Part shown: positions 1 to 7,966 of the stretch, piece after piece | Layout: every line of letters starts with the position of its first letter | Numbering within the stretch: the first letter of the stretch is position 1 | Origin: Kribbella albertanoniae | GTDB lineage: Bacteria; Actinomycetota; Actinomycetes; Propionibacteriales; Kribbellaceae | DNA: 35,475 nucleotides | Direction of reading: 5' to 3' | Assembly (NCBI RefSeq): GCF_004348455.1 | Contig: NZ_SMKA01000059.1 | Location: forward strand, 1-35,475 | Position numbers and translations under genes: made by a program | Notes under the pieces: generated by a model | Told to the model about the DNA's origin: nothing | The model's database searches: none | Seen by the model: the letters and a program-made list of their open reading frames with translations, nothing else

Positions 1-959
1 GGGAGGGGGGCGCCGTCGTAGCCGGGGACTGTGGGGAAGCGGGCGTTGCCGGTGGTGGTGGTGATGGCGGACTGCCAGGCGGTGCGGGCTTCGACGATGT
101 CTTCGTGGGTGCGGCCGATGAAGTTCCACCACATCACGAGTTCTTCGGTGAAGGGTTCGCCGCCGAGCAGGAGCAGGCGGACTCCGTTGTCGGAGGCAAC
201 CAAGTCGACCGTGTCGCGGCCGGCGCCGAGGTAGGCGAGTTCGCCGAAGGACGGGGTGAGGTGGCCGACGGTGAGCGAGCCGTCGACGACCAGTACGGCG
301 TACTCGTTGGAAGGTGCGAGTGGGAGCGGGAGGGTCCGGCCGGGCTCGATGGTGATGTCGGCGCCGACCAGCTGCGTGTACGCCGGAGCCGGCGAGGTGA
401 CACCGGCCACGGTTCCGATCATCACGGTGATCCGGGCACCGGCGAGGTCGACTTGCGGGAGGTCGGCGTACGCGTTGAAGGCGGGTGGAGTCGTCGTACG
501 GACCGCGTCGGGAAGGGCGACCCAGAGTTGAGCGCCGTGGAGTCGGGGCGGAGCGTCCGGGGTGGAGACCTCCGAGTGCGCGATGCCGTCGCCGGCCGTC
601 ATGATGTTGAGCTCGCCGGGCCGCACGAGCGCGTGCGAACCGACACTGTCGCGATGCTCGATCTCGCCCTCGAACAACCAGCTCACGGTCTGCAGACTCG
701 TGTGCGGGTGCGGCGGAACGAGCATGCCGCGCTCCCCCGGCGCGTCGTACGAGTCGACCCGCCGATCCAGCTCATCAGGCCCGTAGTGGTCAACGAAGCA
801 CCACGCACCGACCATCCGGCGGTTCTTGTTCGGCAGCAACCGCCGCACCATCGTCGAGCGCCCCAGCAGCACCTCGCGCGGCTCCAGCAACTCGAACACC
901 GGACCCTGATCGGATCCGGTGCAGACGACCTCAGCCGGATTCTTCTCCAGATCGCTCAT
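1..959 (-). CDS. Pirin family protein (3' end outside window)
   Basis: The frame read leftward from the ATG at 957-959 stays open to base 1, so the C-terminus lies outside the window (about 319 codons are visible). It encodes a bicupin pirin. Cupin landmarks are HPHTSLQTVSWLFEGEIEHRD and, some 30 residues later, a motif ending GDGIAHSE. The His and Glu residues are those that pirins use to bind a metal. A pirin C-terminal domain follows, with GGEPFTEELVMWWNF near the window edge. Bacterial pirins are metal-binding cytosolic proteins; some have quercetinase activity and others act as redox-sensitive cofactors, and this sequence does not tell which. The gene is divergent from the NACHT gene, with only 64 nt between the two starts. 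No strong ribosome site precedes the ATG, so the first codon is less certain than the family call. Confidence 0.9.
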   Translation of the reverse strand, partial: MSDLEKNPAEVVCTGSDQGPVFELLEPREVLLGRSTMVRRLLPNKNRRMVGAWCFVDHYGPDELDRRVDSYDAPGERGMLVPPHPHTSLQTVSWLFEGEIEHRDSVGSHALVRPGELNIMTAGDGIAHSEVSTPDAPPRLHGAQLWVALPDAVRTTTPPAFNAYADLPQVDLAGARITVMIGTVAGVTSPAPAYTQLVGADITIEPGRTLPLPLAPSNEYAVLVVDGSLTVGHLTPSFGELAYLGAGRDTVDLVASDNGVRLLLLGGEPFTEELVMWWNFIGRTHEDIVEARTAWQSAITTTTGNARFPTVPGYDGAPL

Positions 960-1023
960 GACAGGAAATGTACGCCGACATGCCCGAGTGGCGTGGTGAC
1001 CCTGTGTCAGTGGAGAATTACAC

Positions 1024-3081
1024 ATGGCTCGAAGGATCCTGATCGCTCTCCTGGGCGCGGCGCTGGCGATCACCGGCGTCCTGATCCTGCGCGCCGTCAC
1101 GAGCAGCCCGATCATCGACATTCTCGGGTTCGTCGCGACGATCGGGATCCCGCTGATCAGCTTCTGGCTGAGCGCCCCCGCGGCTGCGGGCTCCTCCGAC
1201 GTCGACTCGCTGGCCGCGCAGCTCAGACGGCGGGTGACGGATCAGTACGCCGACGACAAGCAGGCGAACGACCTCAACGAGGGCCGGTTGCCGGTGTGCT
1301 GGTCCGCGGCAGCCGAGGACCTCATGGACAGCGAGGGACGCAAGGTCCGCCGCGCGATCTTGTCCGGAGACATCGCCGACGTTGCCAAACAGTACCTACA
1401 GCTTCCGCACGGGCGGTGGGTCGTTCTCGGCGCAGGCGGTGCGGGCAAGAGTTGCCTGCTGCTGGAGCTCATGCAGAAGCTGCTCGAGGCGCCGGAGAGC
1501 ATCGACGGACGCGTGCCGGTGCTCGTTCCGCTGGCCGCGTGGGACGGCAGCCGGGATGTCGACCAGTTCCTCGCGGACTTCCTGCTCGACCAGACCTCCG
1601 GGCTCAAGTTCTCCTGGCGGCGATCGACCGCGGATCGTCGCGCCGATCTGATCCTGCTGGTCCGCCGGCACGTGCTGCCGATGTTCGACGGCCTGGACGA
1701 GATGCCTGAGCCACGGCGGGTCGAGGCGCTGGCGACCCTGTCGCGGCACCACGAGAAGTTCCGGTTCGTCCTGACCAGCCGGCCCGAGGAGTACCGCCGC
1801 GCGGTCGAGGCCCGGCGGCCGGTGGCCCGGACCGCGGTGGTCGAGCTCCAGCCGCTCGGGATCCCGGACATCGTCAAGTACCTGGGCGATGCCCCGCACG
1901 GCTCGGCCGACGCCTGGCTGACCGCACTTCGTACGCACAAGCAGCTCACCAGAGCCCTGGCGACGCCGCTGATGGTCTGGATCGCCGCCGCCACCTTCGC
2001 GAGCAAACCCGACGTGCTCGCCGAGGGCGATGCAACCGCCGACGACATCAAGGACAAGCTGTACAAGGCCTTGATCCCGAGCCGGTACACGACCCGCGGT
2101 CTCGGCGGCCCGGACGCTCCGTCCTGGAACGTGGACGATGTCATGCGCTGGATGACCTATCTCGCGCGTGATGTCGACCGACGGCGCCGTACGACGACTT
2201 CCGGCGACACCGCGGACGACCTGATCTCGTGGTGGCGCCTCGCGGATGCCGCCGAGCCGCTTGTCGGCCGGGTGGCCGCGCTCACTGCGCTGCTGACCAC
2301 CGGGCTCGCCTCAGGTATTGCCATCGGCTACCTGTTCACCCCGGAGACCGGCCTCTTCTGGGGCGTCACGGTCGGCACGGTCATGGGGGTCAACGCAGCC
2401 CACTCGCGGTTGAAGCCGACCACGGTCGAATTTCGCTTCGGGGGCCGGTTCGTGATCGGGCTTTCGGGCGGACTGCTCGTCGGATTGGTGGCTGGCGGCG
2501 CGGTGTTCGTCCTGCAGCACGACCTGTCCGCGGTCTGGGCGCTGGCCGGGTTCGGCCTGCCGCTCGGGGTTGTCTACGGCCTGACCAGCACGGTCAAGGT
2601 CGAGGACGAGGTCAGCCCGGAGGGTGTCCTCCAGCGCGAACGCATCTTCGTGCTCGCCTACTTCATCGCCTACGGTCTCGCCTGCGCGATCGCCTGCTGG
2701 ATCCTGTCCGGGCCGGTGCTGGCACTCTCCCTCGGCGTTTTCGCCGGCCTGTCCGGCGGGCTGTTCAACGGCCTGCCCTGGGCGGTGGTGCACCTGCTGT
2801 TCAAGTCCGAGGATGTCGATCCGTCAGCCGGAGCGGTGGCGTGGTTCCGCTTCTTCCTCGCCAAGCTGCTCTGGAGCTCGCACCGCCCGGTGGATCTGCC
2901 CTGGCGTCTGCTCACGTTCCTCGAGGACGCGCGCCGCCGCGGGATCCTGCAACAGTCGGGCGCAAGCTACCGCTTCCGCCACGTCGGTCTCGTCGACTGG
3001 CTGGTCAAAGAATCCGAACGCGCCACTGCCGTGAGTCCGGGTCGTGAAAGTCCTGATAACGCCGCCGTTGCCGGGCACTGA
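1024..3081 (+). CDS. Membrane-anchored NACHT-domain NTPase
   Basis: A 685-residue protein. Residues 4-24 and about 30-50 are hydrophobic and should anchor the N-terminus. A P-loop GAGGAGKS lies at residues 136-143 and a Walker B FDGLDE at about 221-226. A DGLDE-type Walker B and a TSRPEEY sensor-like stretch are typical of NACHT STAND NTPases. After the helical part of the NTPase come about six hydrophobic segments between residues 416 and 590, then a basic soluble tail. NACHT proteins act as ligand-triggered switches and several bacterial ones protect against phage; what this one senses is not visible. The multi-helix membrane module takes the place where many relatives carry LRR, TPR or WD repeats. 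A GGAG-like site precedes the ATG. The last 77 nt overlap the convergent phospholipase D-type gene. Fold call is firm; function is unknown. Confidence 0.85.
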   Translation: MARRILIALLGAALAITGVLILRAVTSSPIIDILGFVATIGIPLISFWLSAPAAAGSSDVDSLAAQLRRRVTDQYADDKQANDLNEGRLPVCWSAAAEDLMDSEGRKVRRAILSGDIADVAKQYLQLPHGRWVVLGAGGAGKSCLLLELMQKLLEAPESIDGRVPVLVPLAAWDGSRDVDQFLADFLLDQTSGLKFSWRRSTADRRADLILLVRRHVLPMFDGLDEMPEPRRVEALATLSRHHEKFRFVLTSRPEEYRRAVEARRPVARTAVVELQPLGIPDIVKYLGDAPHGSADAWLTALRTHKQLTRALATPLMVWIAAATFASKPDVLAEGDATADDIKDKLYKALIPSRYTTRGLGGPDAPSWNVDDVMRWMTYLARDVDRRRRTTTSGDTADDLISWWRLADAAEPLVGRVAALTALLTTGLASGIAIGYLFTPETGLFWGVTVGTVMGVNAAHSRLKPTTVEFRFGGRFVIGLSGGLLVGLVAGGAVFVLQHDLSAVWALAGFGLPLGVVYGLTSTVKVEDEVSPEGVLQRERIFVLAYFIAYGLACAIACWILSGPVLALSLGVFAGLSGGLFNGLPWAVVHLLFKSEDVDPSAGAVAWFRFFLAKLLWSSHRPVDLPWRLLTFLEDARRRGILQQSGASYRFRHVGLVDWLVKESERATAVSPGRESPDNAAVAGH

Positions 3082-4510
3082 ACGGGACCTCGTCGACCGG
3101 TAGCGCAACTCGGTCGAGCGGCTTGGCGGTCGGCCAGGCGTCGAGCCACGCGGGCAGTGCCCCGGCGGGCGTCGTACCGAGGTGGTGGCTCCAGAGCTTC
3201 TCGCGGTACGCCGGAACGCCGCCGGTGAACGCGATGCCGTGCTCGATGTCGGTGTACAGCGACCGCTGAGCGAGATTGCACGAGCCGATGCAGGCCCACT
3301 CGTCGTCGACCAGCACGGTCTTGGCGTGGACAACGACGCCACGACGCCGGTACGCCGAAATGCGCGCCTGCTCGGTGTCGTCGAGACCGGCCAGGAGCGC
3401 GTGGTTGACGGTCTGGCAGAAGTACTCCGGGTGCGGGAGCGGCGGATCGTTCGGGTCGTCGACACCGGCGGTCAGCAGGATCACACGCAGGTCCGGGGCC
3501 CGGCGTACGGCGTCGCGGACCCAGGTCATCACCTCGCCGGACCACATCAGTGGGTCCTCGAGATAGACGTACCGCTGAGCCTGCCCGATCGCGTGCCGCA
3601 GGGCGTCGCGGTACTCGAAGACATTTGCCTCCGGCAACGAGGTCGGCCGGGTCGGGACGTACCAGGGGTACTTGGTCGCCGGCAGGGTGCGGAGGTTCTG
3701 CACCGACTGCGACCCCTCGGTCGCGCTGATCGGGACGGCCCGCGGCGGCAGCGACGTCGTACTGGCTGGGACCGACACGAATCGTGCATTGTCGAGAGGA
3801 AGGTTCTGCGGGCGGCCCGAGCGGCTGGCCTCCCAGAGGGTGCGGAAGTGATCGTAGAAGCCTTGGACAGCTGGGCCTTGGACGCGAGCGACGACGTCGT
3901 GCCAGATTTGCTTTCCATGGTGGTCCGGACGCGACCAGCGGCTGAGCTCGAGGTCGAGGCCGCCGGTGAAGCCGACCGTGTTCCGGCCGTCCGAGATCAG
4001 CATCAGCTTGCTGTGACTCGAACCGGCCAGGTGGCCGATCGTGCTCGGCAGCGCCTCGGCGCCGACCGCGCGCAACTCACGGAGTGAGCGCAGGGTGAGT
4101 GTGTTGATCGCCGTGACGTGCGCGGCGCCGCCGAGCTTGGTCGCCCGCGGATGGCGGACAGCCGACGCCGACACCCAACCGAGCGCGCGGACCTCGGCCC
4201 CGGCGGCGATCCTTGCCGCCAGCAACTTCACCAGCGCGGACTCCTCGTTCGCCGGGTCGACGAAAGGCTCCCCCTCCGGCCACGGATCGACGCAGTACGG
4301 CGGCGCTTCGGTCAACCGGGCATCGCCGTTCGGGAGCAGTTCGAATCCACCGCGGCCGAGGCCCAGCCACCAGCCGGTCAGGTAGACGAACCCATCCGGG
4401 CCCACCGATTCCAGCGCCTCGCGAATCGCAGCCGAGTGCTCAGCGCCGTCGATGAGCGGGGTGACGCTGCAGCCGACCGACGTTGGCAGCTCGGGAAGCA
4501 GGTAGGTCAC
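3005..4510 (-). CDS. Phospholipase D-like protein with two HKD motifs
   Basis: A 501-residue protein with both half-sites of the phospholipase D superfamily. The first is HSKLMLISDGRNTVGFTGG (His166, Lys168, Asp174) and the second HAKTVLVDDEWACIGSCN near residue 395. Each HxK(x4)D motif contributes to one active site that forms a covalent phospho-His intermediate. No signal peptide is seen, so it is probably cytosolic or loosely membrane associated. Substrate could be a phospholipid, as in cardiolipin synthases or PLDs, or a nucleic acid backbone. It starts with GTG at 4508-4510, and its GTGA overlaps the stop of the PHP gene, so the two should be translated together. Its 3' end overlaps the convergent NACHT gene. 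Family assignment is strong; substrate is open. Confidence 0.9.
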   Translation of the reverse strand: MTYLLPELPTSVGCSVTPLIDGAEHSAAIREALESVGPDGFVYLTGWWLGLGRGGFELLPNGDARLTEAPPYCVDPWPEGEPFVDPANEESALVKLLAARIAAGAEVRALGWVSASAVRHPRATKLGGAAHVTAINTLTLRSLRELRAVGAEALPSTIGHLAGSSHSKLMLISDGRNTVGFTGGLDLELSRWSRPDHHGKQIWHDVVARVQGPAVQGFYDHFRTLWEASRSGRPQNLPLDNARFVSVPASTTSLPPRAVPISATEGSQSVQNLRTLPATKYPWYVPTRPTSLPEANVFEYRDALRHAIGQAQRYVYLEDPLMWSGEVMTWVRDAVRRAPDLRVILLTAGVDDPNDPPLPHPEYFCQTVNHALLAGLDDTEQARISAYRRRGVVVHAKTVLVDDEWACIGSCNLAQRSLYTDIEHGIAFTGGVPAYREKLWSHHLGTTPAGALPAWLDAWPTAKPLDRVALPVDEVPFSARQRRRYQDFHDPDSRQWRVRIL

Positions 4511-5550
4511 TGCGCGGTCCAGGCCAGGAGCTCGTCGCGGTCCCAGGTGTTGATGACGCGTTCGGGGGTGATGTCACAGGCCTCGGCGCGTTCGCAACCG
4601 TAGACCTGCCAGTCGAGCTGGCCGGGTGCATGCGCGTCGGTGTCGATGCTGAAGACGCAGTCCATCTCGGCGGCCAGGGCGAGCAGGCGCTTGGGCGGGT
4701 CGAGGCGTTCGGGACGCGAGTTGATCTCAACCGCCGTACCGAACTGACGGCAGGCCTCGAAGACGACCTCGGCGTCGAAGTCCGACTCCGGACGGGTCCC
4801 GCGACCGCCGGTGATCAGTCGGCCGGTGCAATGCCCCAGTACGTCGACGTGCGGGTTGGCGATCGCTTTGACCATCCGCTCGGTCATCGGCTCGGAGGCC
4901 ATCCGGAGCTTGGAGTGCACGCTGGCCACGACCAGGTCGAGGCGGGCCAGGATCTCGGAGTCGCAGTCGAGCGAACCGTCGTCGAGGATGTCGACCTCGA
5001 TCCCGTTCAGGATGGTGAAACCGTCGAGCTCCTTGGAGAGCTTTTTGTTGAGCTCGGCAACGACCTCGAGCTGCTGCAGCCGGCGTTCCCGGGACAGCCC
5101 GTTGGCGACCGTGAGCCGGGGCGAGTGGTCGGTGAGCGCCATGTACTTGTGTCCGAGACGATGCGCCGTCCGCGCCATCTCCTCGATCGGGCTGCCACCG
5201 TCCGACCACTCCGAATGCAGATGCAGATCGGCCTGCAGTGCCGCGCGCATCGCCGTACCCTCGTCGGTCAGCGCACCGGCCGACCCCTCCAGCTTGGTCA
5301 GGTACGACGGGACCGCGCCGTCCATCGCCTCCAGGATCACGGCCTCGGTCTTCGGCCCGATCCCCGGCAACTCGGTCAGCGTCCCGGCCCGCCGGCGCGC
5401 CCGAACCTCCGCCGCCGGCAACGCCTCGATGGTGTCCGCCGCCCGCCGATAAGCCTTCACCCGATGCGTCGGCTGCCGATCCCGCTCCAGGTAATACCCG
5501 ATCGCCCGCAACGCCTCCACGGCAGCATCCACACCAGCCTTGTCGCTCAC
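4507..5550 (-). CDS. HhH-PHP domain protein (PolX C-terminal-like phosphoesterase)
   Basis: About 347 residues from the GTG at 5548-5550. The N-terminal third resembles the DNA polymerase beta or PolX 8-kDa and helix-hairpin-helix region (LRAIGYYLERD, then LPGIGPKTEAVI). The PHP phosphoesterase domain follows, with metal-ligand motifs HLHSEWSDG, ALTDHSPR, GIEVDI, ASVHSK, HCTGR and DTDAHAPGQ. There is no polymerase palm between the two parts, so this is the stand-alone version. It is probably a DNA-end or nucleotide phosphoesterase; this is inferred from family. The start was chosen because residues before it match a repeated leader ORF (5547-5630) instead of the family. A purine-rich stretch with GGTGGAGGA lies just before the GTG. 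The downstream phospholipase D-type gene overlaps by four bases. Confidence 0.88.
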   Translation of the reverse strand: MSDKAGVDAAVEALRAIGYYLERDRQPTHRVKAYRRAADTIEALPAAEVRARRRAGTLTELPGIGPKTEAVILEAMDGAVPSYLTKLEGSAGALTDEGTAMRAALQADLHLHSEWSDGGSPIEEMARTAHRLGHKYMALTDHSPRLTVANGLSRERRLQQLEVVAELNKKLSKELDGFTILNGIEVDILDDGSLDCDSEILARLDLVVASVHSKLRMASEPMTERMVKAIANPHVDVLGHCTGRLITGGRGTRPESDFDAEVVFEACRQFGTAVEINSRPERLDPPKRLLALAAEMDCVFSIDTDAHAPGQLDWQVYGCERAEACDITPERVINTWDRDELLAWTAQ

Positions 5551-5630
5551 TCCTCCACCTCGCTGCCGCTCGGCTCCGTCGCGAGCGACAGGGTCCCCTC
5601 TACCTTTGTTCGCTCGCTGCGCTCGCTCAT
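5547..5630 (-). CDS. 27-residue leader ORF overlapping the PHP start
   Basis: Starting at the ATG on 5628-5630, the frame reads MSERSERTKVEG and runs 27 codons to a TGA at 5547-5549. That TGA overlaps the GTG of the PHP gene (GTGA), so a ribosome finishing here could restart directly. A GGGTGG run precedes the ATG. The codons contain GAGCGCAGCGA, also found in the repeat between fabD and fabH, so the ORF may be a repeat-derived sequence and not a classical gene. Composition is rich in Ser, Glu and Arg with no hydrophobic core. Translation is not proven. Confidence 0.4.
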   Translation of the reverse strand: MSERSERTKVEGTLSLATEPSGSEVEE

Positions 5631-5642
5631 CCACCCATGATG

Positions 5643-5734
5643 CCGGACCTGCAGCCCATCACAATCGCAGGGAGACGAGCGCCGCAGGCGGGGCGGCGGG
5701 CTCGGCGCGCAATTGTGATGGCGTGCAGGTCCGG
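5643..5734. repeat. 92-nt inverted repeat between the PHP leader and fasR
   Basis: The arms are 5643-5668 and 5709-5734, 26 nt each and complementary at 23 positions. Both begin or end with the CCGGACCTGCA / TGCAGGTCCGG pair and include CCATCACAAT / ATTGTGATGG. The GC-rich 40-nt middle can fold further (GAGCGCCGC against GCGGCGGGCTC). It sits between divergent genes, so it cannot be a simple terminator. It could be a large operator, a cruciform or a palindromic mini-element. Confidence 0.75.
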
Positions 5735-5751
5735 GGCGTAAGGTCCGAAGG

Positions 5752-6957
5752 GTGGCGAAGCAGGACTCCAAGGCGCATCGGGCGCGGGCTGATCGGCTGC
5801 AAGGGCAGACCGGGGCGCTGGCCACTGCGGCTACGGCGGCGATGGAGGAGAAGCTGCCGTGGTTCCGGGGGTTGTCGGCGCAGGACCGGTCGTGGATCGG
5901 GCTGGTGGCGCAGTCGGGGATCACCGCGTTCGTCGACTGGTTCCGGGATCCTGAGGAGCATTCGTCGATGCCGACGCGGATCTTCGGCTCGGCGCCGCGG
6001 GAGTTCACGCGGGTGATCTCGCTGCATCAGACGGTCGACCTGGTCCGGACGACCATCGAGATGATGGAGACCGCGATCGACGACCTGCTGCCGCCGGACG
6101 ACGTACCGGCCGTGCAGCAGGCGATGCAGCGGTACGCCCGCGAGGTCGCGTTCGCCGCCGCGACCGTCTACGCGCAGGCCGCCGAGATGCGCGGCGCCTG
6201 GGACGCCCGGCTGGAAGCGCTCGTGGTGGACTCGGTGATCCGCGGCGAGGCCGACGATTCGGTCCGCTCCCGCGCCTCCGCCCTGGGCTGGACCGGAGCC
6301 GCCGGTACGACGGGATCCGCCGAAGTCGCCGTGGTCGTCGGGCGCGCGCCCGCGGCTGAGGGCAACGCGAACGTGGCCGACGCCGTCCGGCACGCGGCCC
6401 GCGAGGCGGGTGCTGACGCTCTGTGCGCGATCCAGGGCGACCGGCTCGTCGTCGTCCTCGGCGGCGTCGGCAAACCTGTGGAGATCGTACAAAGGCTGGC
6501 CCACTGGTTCGGACCTGGCCCGATCGTGGTCGGGCCGGTGGTGAAAGACCTGATGGCGGCCGTGACGTCGGCCCGGGCCGCAGTCGCCGGACTCCGCGCC
6601 GTACCGGCCTGGCCGGGTGCACCGCGACCCGTTCAAGCCGACGAACTCCTCCCGGAGCGGTCACTCTCCGGAGACGGTCACGCCCGTCGGCAACTTGCCA
6701 CTGAGGTGTACGGCCCGCTCACGATGGGCGAAGGCGTGCTGCTCGACACCGTTTCGGCGTACCTGGACTCCGGCGGTTCGATCGAGGCGACGGCCCGGGC
6801 GATGTTCATCCACGCCAATACCGTCCGGTACCGGTTGAAGCGTGTGGCCGATCTCACGGGCTACCAGCCGCTGAATCCCCGAGACGCTTTTACCCTGCGT
6901 GTCGCACTGGCCCTCGGCCGCCTGCTCAATCCGGAGCCGGGAAACACCGTTTTGTAG
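5752..6957 (+). CDS. fasR: FasR-like PucR-type regulator of fatty acid synthesis
   Basis: A 401-residue regulator starting with GTG. The C-terminal PucR helix-turn-helix is clear at about residues 340-395: a motif with YLDSGGSIEATARAMFIHANTVRYRL, then DAFTLRVALALGRLL. The middle has the GGDEF-like fold region typical of PucR/CdaR proteins. In Streptomyces, FasR (a member of this family) sits directly before fabD-fabH-acpP-fabF and activates the operon. The same position here is the main reason for the symbol. The stop codon lies inside a short palindrome (6951-6969) that may be its own binding site. The ribosome site is weak (TAAGG), so an ATG- or GTG-start choice a few codons away cannot be excluded. 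Confidence 0.88.
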   Translation: MAKQDSKAHRARADRLQGQTGALATAATAAMEEKLPWFRGLSAQDRSWIGLVAQSGITAFVDWFRDPEEHSSMPTRIFGSAPREFTRVISLHQTVDLVRTTIEMMETAIDDLLPPDDVPAVQQAMQRYAREVAFAAATVYAQAAEMRGAWDARLEALVVDSVIRGEADDSVRSRASALGWTGAAGTTGSAEVAVVVGRAPAAEGNANVADAVRHAAREAGADALCAIQGDRLVVVLGGVGKPVEIVQRLAHWFGPGPIVVGPVVKDLMAAVTSARAAVAGLRAVPAWPGAPRPVQADELLPERSLSGDGHARRQLATEVYGPLTMGEGVLLDTVSAYLDSGGSIEATARAMFIHANTVRYRLKRVADLTGYQPLNPRDAFTLRVALALGRLLNPEPGNTVL

Positions 6958-6969
6958 GATCTCTACAAA
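6951..6969. promoter_or_regulatory. Palindromic candidate operator with -10 element before fabD
   Basis: TTTGTAG and CTACAAA form perfect 7-nt arms around GATCT. The left arm contains the fasR stop codon and a good actinobacterial -10 hexamer, TAGGAT, at 6955-6960. It lies 66 nt before the fabD start. A palindrome overlapping a promoter just before fabD is what a FasR site would look like, but the binding protein is inferred. Confidence 0.5.
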
Positions 6970-7035
6970 CACGGCCGGTCAGAATTCGTGCTGCATTTGG
7001 GCCCGCGAACGCAGCCGGTCAGGGAGAGTGGTCAC

Positions 7036-7959
7036 GTGCTCGTCATTGTCGCGCCCGGTCAGGGTGCCCAGACCCCAGGTTTCCTCGAGCCGTGGCTCGC
7101 CGATCCCGCGTTCGAGAGCCGGCTCAACTGGCTCTCCGCGGTCGCCGGTCTCGACCTCGCCCACTACGGCACCCAGGCGGATGCGGACACCATCCGCGAC
7201 ACCGCGATCGCGCAGCCGCTGCTGGTCGCCGCCGGCCTGGCGACCGCGCCGGCGCTGTTCACAGACCCGGCGCAGGTTGGTGCGCTGGCCGGTCACAGCG
7301 TCGGTGAGCTCGCAGCCGCTGCCCTGTCCGGTGCGCTGACCGTCGAGCAGGCGATGGTCCTGGTCCGCGAGCGCGGCAAGGCGATGGCCGGTGCGGCTGC
7401 ACTGACCGCGACCTCGATGACCGCCGTACTGGGTGGTGACCGCGACGAGGTGCTTGCGAAGCTCGCGGAGTACGGGCTGACCCCCGCCAATGACAACGGC
7501 CCCGGCCAGATCGTCGCCGCCGGCACGGTCGAGGAGCTGGCCGCGCTGGCCGGCGACCCGCCCGCCAAGGCCCGCCTGATTCCACTGTCGGTGGCCGGCG
7601 CGTTCCACACCAAGCACATGGAGCCGGCCGTTCAGACGCTGGCGAAGTACGCCACCGCGATCACCACCGGTGAGCCGCAGACCCCGCTGCTCTCGAACCG
7701 CGACGGCCAGGTCGTCACCGACGGCCAGGATGCCCTGCAGCGCATCGTCGCCCAGGTGAACTCGCCGGTCCGGTGGGACCTGTGCATGCAGACGTTCACC
7801 GAGCTCGGCGTCACCGGCATCCTCGAGCTGCCGCCGGCCGGAACCCTCGTCGGCATCGCCAAGCGCAACCTCAAGGGTGTCGAGACCTTCGCCCTCAAGA
7901 CGCCGGACCAGCTCGAAGACGCCCGCGCCTTCGTCCAGAAGCATGGAGCCTCCGCATGA
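7036..7959 (+). CDS. fabD: Malonyl-CoA:ACP transacylase
   Basis: A 307-residue enzyme that moves malonyl from CoA to acyl carrier protein, the entry step of type II fatty acid synthesis. The nucleophile elbow GHSVGEL holds Ser88, and GAFHTKHM holds the partner His191; the N-terminal APGQGAQTPGFL is characteristic. The GTG at 7036 was chosen over upstream codons because AGGGAGAG lies seven bases before it and because the protein then begins as FabD proteins usually do. It is the first enzyme gene after fasR. The 112 nt between its stop and fabH consist almost entirely of a repeat that recurs at 27492-27602. Confidence 0.95.
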   Translation: MLVIVAPGQGAQTPGFLEPWLADPAFESRLNWLSAVAGLDLAHYGTQADADTIRDTAIAQPLLVAAGLATAPALFTDPAQVGALAGHSVGELAAAALSGALTVEQAMVLVRERGKAMAGAAALTATSMTAVLGGDRDEVLAKLAEYGLTPANDNGPGQIVAAGTVEELAALAGDPPAKARLIPLSVAGAFHTKHMEPAVQTLAKYATAITTGEPQTPLLSNRDGQVVTDGQDALQRIVAQVNSPVRWDLCMQTFTELGVTGILELPPAGTLVGIAKRNLKGVETFALKTPDQLEDARAFVQKHGASA

Positions 7960-7966
7960 CAGTGCA

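Noticed and set aside
105..1709. Long plus-strand open frame across the pirin and NACHT region
   Set aside because: It is antisense to pirin motifs and then out of frame in the NACHT gene; its product is Arg/Gly-rich with no family features.
2229..3047. Second plus-strand frame within the NACHT gene
   Set aside because: Arg/Ala/Gly-rich shadow of the membrane segments in another frame.
1024..5634. Defence island made of NACHT, phospholipase D-type and PHP proteins
   Set aside because: The last two are coupled to each other, not to NACHT, and look like widespread actinobacterial genes. No toxin, nuclease partner or mobile gene lies nearby.
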